DNA from: an uncultured Erythrobacter sp.
Lineage (GTDB): Bacteria; Pseudomonadota; Alphaproteobacteria; Sphingomonadales; Sphingomonadaceae
Reading direction: 5' to 3'
DNA length: 6,822 nucleotides
Assembly (NCBI GenBank): GCA_947258465.1
Contig: CAMYIQ010000138.1
Span: 1 to 6,822, forward strand
Numbering within the stretch: the first letter of the stretch is position 1; each line of letters opens with the position of its first letter. The notes under the pieces are model-generated. The model worked only from the letters and a program-made list of their open reading frames with translations. It had not been told where the DNA came from and made no database searches. Position numbers and translations under genes: made by a program. Shown here in pieces: positions 1 through 6,822 of the stretch.

Positions 1-1
1 G

Positions 2-881
<880 letters not shown>

Positions 882-885
<4 letters not shown>

Positions 886-2603
886 CGCTCGCAAAATCTC
901 TCAGTCTGGGCTTGCTCGGTCTTCTCGCCGTCGCCGCGCCCCTTTCCGCGCAGCAGCAGGACGCGCGGGCCGATGGCAAGGCCTTTGGCGAAAGCCTGCG
1001 CGGCGAAGCGCAAGAAGCTGCCAAATCGCAGCCCAATGCAGCAAACCTGCCCAACTACGACCGCAACGCCGTGCGAAACCTGGAAACGCTCGCCGACGCT
1101 CCCGAGCGGATCGAGAGCAATGCGGCCGCCGCTGCTACCGGACACCAGGGCTATCGGGCGATGCGCGACAGCGTGGCCAATCGCGCGCGCTTCGATCCAA
1201 GTGAGATCGAGGACGTTATTGCGCGCAGCCTCGCCATCAACGAGACCCCGCTCGACTACACCAGCGGCATGGCAATCTCGGGTGGCCAGGGTAATTGCGT
1301 GCCGCTGCCGACCGGGTCCGGATCGGCAGGGACCTACACCGCTACCTGCAACACTGGCACGCGGATCGACCAGTCGGTGGGTCAGTGCGCGGTGCCGCTC
1401 GTTGCCAGCGTGACCCGGCGCCAGCAATGGCACTATCTCTGCAATGAGACGAGCACAGTCTATGGATATCCCTGGTGCTCGGCATTCGATGGGGGGTCGT
1501 GCCGGATCACCGGGTATCAGCCCGGGCCCTGCCTTCAGTGGCGGCAGGACCAGTTCTACAGATACTGCACCGAACCTGGCGATCCCATCGCCGAAATCAC
1601 ATGCGACACTCCGGATGCGCGCTACACGCCCTATGCGGTGACCACGGACAGCACGGTCGATACCTTTTCCGACGAGAGCCAGTGCACCGGATTTGCCGAT
1701 AATGGCGATTGCGCGCTCGACGCAGAGATCTGCACCGATGCCGATCCGCAGACACGGGTGATCGACGGTGTCTCGGTTACGCGGCCCTGCTGGGAATGGC
1801 AGCGTAGCTACACCTGCACATCGCGCGAGGCGGCGACCGACTGCTCGGACATCGAAAGCCAGGGCACCTGCCGGTTCATCGGCGAGGAATGCCTCACCGA
1901 CGAGACGCCCTGCGAGACCTGGGAGCGCATCTACGAATGTCCCCTGCCCGGTACGGACAGCTCCACCCAGTATGTCTGCGACGGCGATGTCTATTGCATC
2001 GATGGCAGCTGCGAGACGATCGAGCGCACCGCCAATGACGAGTTCAAGGATGCGGCGGTCGCATTGCACGCCATGGACGAGGCGCGCGGCCAGTTCGATC
2101 CTGAGACACTGACGCTGTTCCGCGGCACGCGCAACACCTGCTCCTCCAAGGTTTTCGGGGTGCTCAACTGCTGCAAGGGCAAGGGCTTCCCGCTCATCCC
2201 CGGGATCAGCCTGCTGGTCGCACTCGGCTGCAGCCGCGAGGAGGTGCTGCTCCACGAACGCGATGCGCAGGGACTGTGCGCTTATGTCGGGACCTATTGT
2301 TCGGACAAGTTCCTTGGCGTCTGCCTGACGAAGAAGAAGGTCTATTGCTGTTTCGAGAGCAAGCTCTCGCGGATCCTGCAGGAACAGGGCCGTAAGCAGC
2401 TCCCCAAGCCATGGGACAAGCCCAAAGAAGAACAATGTGAGGGGTTCACTCTCGACGAGTTTGCCCGGCTCGACCTCAGCCGGATGGATTTCAGCGAGGT
2501 CTATGCCGAGTTCACAGATGCCGCACGGCTGCCCGACGAACTCGAGACCAGCATCCTCATCCAGCAGAAGATCGAAGATTATTACGCAAGAGGCGGCCAA
2601 TGA
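882..2603 (+). CDS. traN: TraN, outer-membrane mating-pair stabilisation protein
   Basis: This is a 573-residue, Cys-rich exported protein (F TraN is about 602). The signal peptide is residues 1-23 (LSA/QQQ). Residues 24-135 are Cys-free and helical. All 32 cysteines lie between about 139 and 519, an even number as expected for disulphides. The middle (about 139-380) is a Cys-rich region with repeated P-C-x-x-W...Y-x-C modules. The C-terminal block is the conserved TraN signature: NTCSS, NCC, then LCAYVGTYC, GVCLTKKKVYCCF and SKLSRILQEQGRKQL (about 419-507), and last the LSRMDFSEVYAEF motif. In F-like systems TraN sits in the donor outer membrane and contacts a recipient outer-membrane protein (OmpA in F, OmpK36 in pKpQIL), and so sets host preference. 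The receptor here is unknown. It overlaps trbC and traF by 4 bases each. Family call firm; tip specificity cannot be read from sequence. Confidence 0.95.
1476..1940 (+). repeat. Cysteine-module repeats within TraN
   Basis: These are protein-level repeats inside traN. Module A (residues 268-312, bases 1683-1817) has Cys spacing C-x8-C-x6-C-x18-C-x8-C. Module B (321-353, bases 1842-1940) has C-x8-C-x6-C-x6-C-x8-C, the same frame except for a shorter third loop. Both end in P-C-x-x-W-x(3)-Y-x-C (PCWEWQRSYTC and PCETWERIYEC). A more diverged copy (199-229, bases 1476-1568) has C-x7-C-x9-C-x11-C and ends PCLQWRQDQFYRYC. The copies are not close at DNA level, which implies old duplication. Each probably forms a small disulphide-stabilised unit in the part of TraN where the surface-exposed tip is expected. 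Confidence 0.7.
2588..2593 (+). promoter_or_regulatory. Ribosome binding site of traF
   Basis: AAGAGG lies 6 bases before ATG 2600, in the last codons of traN. It supports the ATG in the ATGA overlap (2600-2603) as the traF start. Confidence 0.65.
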
Positions 2604-3412
2604 CCCAACTGTATCACCTCACGGCGCTCACGCTCGGCATCGCTGCCCTGCCCGCCACTCTGGCCCAGGCGCAGGAGCGGCGGGACACAAGATCGACCAC
2701 CTCGGCAGACGCGCTCTACTGCGAAGAGCGCAGGCTCGGCTACTGGTTCTACTGCGTGAAGCCCGCTCCCATTGAAGAGCCACAACAGCCTGAAGCCGAG
2801 CAGGTCGCGGCAACGCAGGAACTCGACGCGATCACCTCCGAGCTTCGCGAACTCAAGGCGCGCGCGATCCTCTATCCGACCGAGGCCAATGTAGCGGCCT
2901 ATATCCGCTTCCAGCGCGCGCAGCTCGACCGCGCCTCGCTGTTCTCCGATGTCTGGCAGCGGGCGATCTGGCAGGACCCGGACCTCGACTACACGCTTGA
3001 ACGCCCCGTCGGAGCGGTCGCCAAGAAGCGGTGGCAGGATGCCCGCAGCGCGGAGCGCGATCACGTCATGGCAACGCTCTCCCAGCGCTACGGCCTTTTC
3101 TATTTCTTCAGTTCGACCTGCGGACCGTGCGAAGTGATGAGCCCGATCGTGAAGGGCGTCGCCGACCGCTGGCGGATCACCGTGCGCGCGATCTCCACCG
3201 ATGGCGGTCCATCCCGGCATTTTCCCGACTATCGGGTCGAGACGAACCAGCGCGGCAAGCTTGGTCTCGAAGGCAAAGCCACCCCCGCTCTGGTGCTGTG
3301 GGACAGCGTGACCAAACGCCCGATCCCGATCGGTTACGGTGTGCTCTCGGCCGACGAGCTCCAGGACCGCATCTACCTTCTCACCTCCAAGGAAGCAGGA
3401 CATGATTACTAG
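2600..3412 (+). CDS. traF: TraF, periplasmic pilus assembly protein with thioredoxin fold (CGPC present)
   Basis: This is a 270-residue exported protein (F TraF is about 247). The signal peptide is residues 1-24 (AQA/QERR). A short mature N-terminus carries the family motif LGYWFYCVKP with two cysteines (ALYC...FYC). A helical linker of about 70-115 is followed by the TraF signature VWQRAIWQDPDLDYTL. The C-terminal half is thioredoxin-like: strand LFYFFSSTCGPC with catalytic-type C174 and C177, then a helix, then the cis-Pro loop KATPALVL (P229). F TraF lacks CxxC while TrbB has it; here TraF has CGPC and no trbB lies between traF and traG. The likely role is therefore disulphide formation or isomerisation on periplasmic partners such as TraN, TraU and TraH, as well as pilus assembly (inference). 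It could be labelled a TrbB-like or DsbC-like protein, but length, the N-terminal motif and gene order favour TraF. Confidence 0.93.
   Translation: MTQLYHLTALTLGIAALPATLAQAQERRDTRSTTSADALYCEERRLGYWFYCVKPAPIEEPQQPEAEQVAATQELDAITSELRELKARAILYPTEANVAAYIRFQRAQLDRASLFSDVWQRAIWQDPDLDYTLERPVGAVAKKRWQDARSAERDHVMATLSQRYGLFYFFSSTCGPCEVMSPIVKGVADRWRITVRAISTDGGPSRHFPDYRVETNQRGKLGLEGKATPALVLWDSVTKRPIPIGYGVLSADELQDRIYLLTSKEAGHDY
3389..3395 (+). promoter_or_regulatory. Ribosome binding site of traH
   Basis: AAGGAAG lies 6 bases before ATG 3402, inside the end of traF. It decides the start in favour of ATG 3402 over the upstream in-frame GTG 3339, which would place 21 polar residues before the signal peptide. 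Confidence 0.75.
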
Positions 3413-4838
3413 CATCCGCAATGCGGCATTGACCCTCGCCGCCGCCAGCATGGTCGCATCACCTGTCGCCGCGAACGTTGGCGACAGCATGGACCGCTTC
3501 ATGGACGACATGGGCGCGGCGGCGAATGTCACCGGCCCGACCGCCTTCGAAGGCCAGTCGGCAGGCTATTACAGCCTCGGCAATGTCTGGACGCGCTTCC
3601 CTCAGAAGACGACCAACATCGCCAATCTCCAGCTGCCGCGCGCAAGGGCGGGCTGCGGGGGCATCGATATCTTTGCCGGGTCCTTTTCGTTCATCAACGC
3701 GAGCGAGATGGTCGCGCTCCTGAAGGCCGTTGCCAACAACGCGGTCGGCTTCGCGTTCAGCCTGGCGATCGATACCGTCTGTCCCGAGTGCAACAAGATC
3801 ATGCAGGAATTTAGCCAGAAAGCGCAGCTCATGAACAATCTCTCGATCAATTCCTGCGAGATGGCGCAGGGGCTGGTCGGCGGCCTGTGGCCCAAGGGCG
3901 ATCTCGCCGACAAGGCGATCTGCGAGGCGATCGGCAATTCCGAAGGCATCTTCACCGACTATGCGGCCGCCAAGCACGGCTGCGGCACGCGAGGACAGCG
4001 CGCCTCGACCAACGAGGGAGCCGGTAGCGACTATGCCGACATAAATCCCGGCGTGCCGCGCAACTACACCTGGCACGTCCTGAAAAAGAGCGCCTTCTTC
4101 AATCCTGGCGGCACCTTCGACCGCGAACTCGCCGAGTACGCCATGACGCTGATTGGCACGGTCATCTACGTGCCACCCAAGGATGATGAACCCGGCAAAT
4201 TCGTGCCGTTCGCGGGCGACGCGTCCTCGACGCTCGTAAGCGCGCTCCTAGACGGGACGCAGGGGCAGACCGTGCGCGTTTTCCGCTGCGACGAGACCGA
4301 TCTCTGCCTCAGTCCCACCTTCGAGCAGATGAGCCTATCGAATGCAAAGGCCATCCGCCCGCGGGTCGCGCTCCTGATCGGGAACATGGTCGATGCGATC
4401 CGGGCCGACACCGCGATCGGCAATGCCGAAAAGGAACTGCTGCAGGTGGCCTCTATCCCCTTATACAAGATCCTTACCGTCCAGGCTGCCTATGGGCGCG
4501 GAATGCCGACCGACGATCGCGACACGCTCGCCGAGATCGCCAGCATCGACCTGCTCTATGCCATCCTCGACCGGATCGTGTCCGAAGCCGGGCGTTCGAT
4601 GGCAAGCTTCATCGCCGCCGATGAAGCCAAGCTTGCGATCTGGCGCGGCCAGGTCGCCGAAGTGCGTTCTGGCCTGGTCCAGAGGCAGGCTACCGGACAG
4701 GCCAAGGTCTCGGCGATCATGCAGATCATCGAGAAAACCGCGACGATCGAGAACGCCCTCGCCGCTTCGATGTCGCCCTCGATGTCCGCAGCGCTCGACT
4801 GGTCGCGCGGGCTCCAGTCGCGCTCCATTATCCCCTGA
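3402..4838 (+). CDS. traH: TraH, F-type conjugal pilus assembly protein
   Basis: This is a 478-residue exported protein, close to F TraH (about 458). The signal peptide is residues 1-24 (PVAA/NVGD). The mature N-terminus has the family block GYYSLGNVWTRFP, then GCGGIDIFAGSFSFIN (C85), which is the strongest TraH signature. Next comes a hydrophobic helix (about 105-125) followed by CPEC (C127, C130) and NSCEMAQGLVGG. Further cysteines follow in AICEAIG, HGCGTRG and RCDETDLC. The last 60 or so residues are helical and charged, a probable coiled coil, as in F TraH. TraH is needed for pilus extension and, in F, works with TraF, TraU, TraW and TrbI in a periplasmic/outer-membrane assembly group. 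It overlaps traF by 11 bases and is followed by traG after 9 bases. Start chosen by signal peptide and AAGGAAG site. Confidence 0.95.
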   Translation: MITSIRNAALTLAAASMVASPVAANVGDSMDRFMDDMGAAANVTGPTAFEGQSAGYYSLGNVWTRFPQKTTNIANLQLPRARAGCGGIDIFAGSFSFINASEMVALLKAVANNAVGFAFSLAIDTVCPECNKIMQEFSQKAQLMNNLSINSCEMAQGLVGGLWPKGDLADKAICEAIGNSEGIFTDYAAAKHGCGTRGQRASTNEGAGSDYADINPGVPRNYTWHVLKKSAFFNPGGTFDRELAEYAMTLIGTVIYVPPKDDEPGKFVPFAGDASSTLVSALLDGTQGQTVRVFRCDETDLCLSPTFEQMSLSNAKAIRPRVALLIGNMVDAIRADTAIGNAEKELLQVASIPLYKILTVQAAYGRGMPTDDRDTLAEIASIDLLYAILDRIVSEAGRSMASFIAADEAKLAIWRGQVAEVRSGLVQRQATGQAKVSAIMQIIEKTATIENALAASMSPSMSAALDWSRGLQSRSIIP

Positions 4839-4840
4839 GG
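4837..4840 (+). promoter_or_regulatory. Ribosome binding site of traG, overlapping the traH stop
   Basis: GAGG begins within the TGA stop of traH and sits 7 bases before ATG 4848. It lies mainly in the only non-coding spacer of the window (4839-4847). A ribosome ending traH would cover it, so coupling is likely. Confidence 0.6.
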
Positions 4841-4847
4841 CCGCTAC

Positions 4848-6822
4848 ATGGTCGAGATCTTCACAACCGGCGGCGGCGAATACATCGTCAATGTCTTGAA
4901 CGCCGTCGCCTCGTGGACCGGGGCCGGTGGCTACAAGAGCCTGATCCAGGTGGCGCTGGTCATGGGGATGGCGCTTGCGGTCATTGTCGTCGCGTTCAAT
5001 CAGGACTGGCGCGCCTGGCTCAACTGGTTCCTCGGCGCGACACTCATTTACATGTGCCTGATGGTGCCGCGCATGGATGTGCAGGTCACCGACCGTGTCA
5101 ATCCGAGCCTCGCTCCGGCGACAGTCGCCAATGTCCCGCTCGGTCTTGCCCTGATGGCAAGCTTCACCAGCCAGGCGGGCGACTACCTCACCCGTTCCGC
5201 AGAGCTCGTCTTCGGCCTTCCCGACGATCTCAACTATTCGAAGAACGGCATGATTTACGGCGCGCGTCTGCTCGAAGCGACGCGGTCCCTGCGCATTGCC
5301 GACCCCGAATTTGCCGCCAATTTCGATGAGCATGTCCGGCAATGCGTGTTCTACGACCTGCTCCTCGGCCGCTACTCGATGAAGGAACTGTCAGAGAGCA
5401 ACGACATCTGGGCGACCATCGCACCCGGCAGCGCCGCGCGTGCGCAGAAGTTCCTTACTCGCGAGGTGGATGACAGTGTAACGGCTTCGATACTGACCTG
5501 CCGCGAGGCCTATACCGCGCTCTCGGGCCAATGGGCCGGGCTTATCGATGAGATGACGCAGGTCGCCGGGCGTCAGCTCTACCCCCGGCAAACCGAAGCG
5601 CTTGCGAAGGCCAAGCTCATCGCCGACCTGCCCATCGCTTACCAGTACCTCACAGGCGTCTCGAAGGATGCAAGCAGCATCTTCCGCCAGGTTCTGACCA
5701 TCAACGCCATGAACCAGGCGATGCATGGCTTCGCCGGAGCAAGCGGCGCATCGAGCGTCGATGTGTTCGCGCAGACCCGTGCCGATATTCAGACCGAGCG
5801 GACCTATTCCTCGATCGCGCATAACGCGATGAAGTGGGTCCCGATCCTCAATGTCGTCCTGACTGTTGTATTCTACGCGCTTTTTCCGGTGCTCTTCCCA
5901 CTGTTCCTGATGCCCAAGACCGGACCGATCGCACTAAGAGGTTATGTCACGGGGTTCTTCTATCTGGCAGCCTGGGGGCCGCTGTTCGTCATCCTGCACA
6001 TGATCCTGATGCTCAAGGGCGCGAGCGATGTGGCGGCAGCGGGCGGCGCAAGCGGGCTCAGCCTTGCGACCTTCTCCGGCATGACCGACGTCAACAACGA
6101 TATCGGTATCCTGGCCGGCTATCTCGTCGCATCGATTCCGTTCCTCGCAGGCGGCGTCGCCAGGGGCGCGCTCGCAATATCGGGACAGGCAACCAGCTAT
6201 CTCAACCCGAGCCAGAACGCGGCAGAAGAGGCGGCGCGCGAAGCGAGCACCGGCAATGTTTCGCTCGGCAATACCAGCCTTGAGAACTCGAACGTGTTTT
6301 CACGCCAGTTTGCGCAAGCCAGCCTTGCTCCCAACATTGGCTACGGCGCCGCGCAGACTCGCGTCACGGGCGAAAACGGCACCCAGACCACCGGCTTCCC
6401 GCAGGCCGAGTTCGCGACTGTGCCGACCTCGAGCTACCCGTTCACCCCGACACTCGGGCAGGACTTCTCGAGCCGGCTTGCGACCATGGCGAGCCAGAGC
6501 CGCGGCCAGAGCGAGACATTCTCGAACCTTGCCCAGCAATCGACCAGCTCGGCGGTCAGCCGCTTCAGCGAGCTACGCGATGCCTACACCCGCTCGCGCT
6601 CGAACGAGAGCGTCAGTGGTACGTCAACGAGCGACAGCATCGGCAGCGCCTTCAGCGAAGTCGACAACGCCTCGAAGACACTCCAGCAGCAATTCGGGCT
6701 TTCGCGCCGCGCGGCCGATGACATCACCGTATCCTGGTTCTTGAACGGGGATGGCGCTCTAGGACTGAAGGGAGAAAAAGGCGCTGGTTCGGCGAGCATA
6801 GGTGTTAAGGGAGGACGCAACC
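4848..6822 (+). CDS. traG: TraG, inner-membrane pilus assembly and mating-pair stabilisation protein (3' end outside window)
   Basis: The frame is open from ATG 4848 to the window edge (658 codons) with no stop; F TraG is about 938 residues, so some 200-300 are probably missing. It starts MVEIFTTGGGEYIVNVLNAV, the usual TraG opening without a signal peptide. Hydrophobic membrane segments lie at about 31-50, 57-73, 330-355, 365-392 and 419-445. A large soluble loop (about 75-325) has the family motif EHVRQCVFYDLLLGRYS and a second part with two more conserved blocks (LTCREAYTAL, YQYLTGVS). After the last membrane segment the chain is rich in Ser, Gln and Thr (about 450-625), then Gly-rich. The N-terminal half matches the TraG_N family, which is needed for pilus assembly. 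In F the C-terminal half acts in mating-pair stabilisation with TraN and is the target of TraS entry exclusion. It should not be confused with the VirD4-type coupling protein also called TraG in RP4, since no Walker motifs are seen. Confidence 0.93.
   Translation, partial: MVEIFTTGGGEYIVNVLNAVASWTGAGGYKSLIQVALVMGMALAVIVVAFNQDWRAWLNWFLGATLIYMCLMVPRMDVQVTDRVNPSLAPATVANVPLGLALMASFTSQAGDYLTRSAELVFGLPDDLNYSKNGMIYGARLLEATRSLRIADPEFAANFDEHVRQCVFYDLLLGRYSMKELSESNDIWATIAPGSAARAQKFLTREVDDSVTASILTCREAYTALSGQWAGLIDEMTQVAGRQLYPRQTEALAKAKLIADLPIAYQYLTGVSKDASSIFRQVLTINAMNQAMHGFAGASGASSVDVFAQTRADIQTERTYSSIAHNAMKWVPILNVVLTVVFYALFPVLFPLFLMPKTGPIALRGYVTGFFYLAAWGPLFVILHMILMLKGASDVAAAGGASGLSLATFSGMTDVNNDIGILAGYLVASIPFLAGGVARGALAISGQATSYLNPSQNAAEEAAREASTGNVSLGNTSLENSNVFSRQFAQASLAPNIGYGAAQTRVTGENGTQTTGFPQAEFATVPTSSYPFTPTLGQDFSSRLATMASQSRGQSETFSNLAQQSTSSAVSRFSELRDAYTRSRSNESVSGTSTSDSIGSAFSEVDNASKTLQQQFGLSRRAADDITVSWFLNGDGALGLKGEKGAGSASIGVKGGRN
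6807..6815 (+). promoter_or_regulatory. Strong Shine-Dalgarno-like sequence inside traG at the window edge
   Basis: AAGGGAGGA, in the codons for a Lys-Gly-Gly stretch of TraG, closely matches the complement of the 16S rRNA 3' end. No start codon follows within the remaining 7 bases, so any use of it lies beyond the window. It may be chance from Lys and Gly codons, or may mark an internal or overlapping start. Confidence 0.3.

Noticed and set aside
3339..3401. Upstream GTG start for traH
   Set aside because: It would add 21 polar residues before a clean signal peptide; AAGGAAG at 3389-3395 points to ATG 3402.
2582..3532. Minus-strand open frame opposite traF
   Set aside because: Antisense shadow of traF; no recognisable domain, and composition typical of reverse-complemented GC-rich coding sequence.
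4839..4847. Promoter or terminator between traH and traG
   Set aside because: Nine bases is too short for either, and the ribosome site and stop codon already explain it.
4461..5342. Minus-strand open frame across the traH-traG junction
   Set aside because: It spans two genes supported by family motifs on the + strand and shows His/Asp/Arg-rich shadow composition with no motif.
4848..6822. Reading TraG as a VirD4-type coupling ATPase
   Set aside because: No Walker A or B motif; the multi-membrane N-terminus and F-type gene order match F TraG, not RP4 TraG or F TraD.

Overview
This 6.8 kb window is a continuous stretch of the mating-pair-formation operon of an F-type (MPF-F) conjugative type IV secretion system. 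All genes lie on the + strand. In order they are the 3' end of traU, then trbC, traN, traF and traH, and then traG, which is still open when the window ends. The DNA is GC-rich, with codons strongly biased to G/C in the third position. The protein style (Ala-rich signal peptides ending in A-x-A/Q, compact gene order) fits an alphaproteobacterium, perhaps a sphingomonad (Sphingomonadales) plasmid or integrated conjugative element. That placement is inferred from composition and style, not from a marker gene.

Layout: 2-133 is the TraU C-terminus. TrbC (130-885), TraN (882-2603) and TraF (2600-3412) are each joined to the preceding gene by a 4-base ATGA stop/start overlap. TraH (3402-4838) overlaps traF by 11 bases. 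TraG (4848-6822+) follows after only 9 non-coding bases. There is no room for promoters or terminators between genes, so the block is almost certainly one transcript with coupled translation, starting upstream and continuing downstream. No RNA gene, CRISPR array, insertion sequence or origin is visible, and no gap without a gene exceeds 9 bases.

Function: the exported proteins TraU, TrbC, TraF and TraH serve F-pilus assembly and extension/retraction. TraN is the outer-membrane mating-pair stabilisation adhesin. TraG is an inner-membrane protein that acts both in pilus assembly and in mating-pair stabilisation. A theme visible in the sequence is disulphide chemistry. TraN has 32 cysteines, TraH has a CPEC motif, TrbC has a thioredoxin-like look, and TraF carries an intact CGPC thioredoxin active site, which F-plasmid TraF is known to lack. 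F's accessory genes (trbE, traQ, trbB, trbJ, trbF and others between traN and traG) are absent, so TraF may do the job that TrbB does in F.

The window is a divergent member of a known system rather than an unknown one. The points most worth a second look are the cysteine-module repeats in TraN, the redox-competent TraF, the Ala-rich helical insert in TrbC, and a codon-use change with a strong Shine-Dalgarno-like sequence at the extreme 3' end inside traG.
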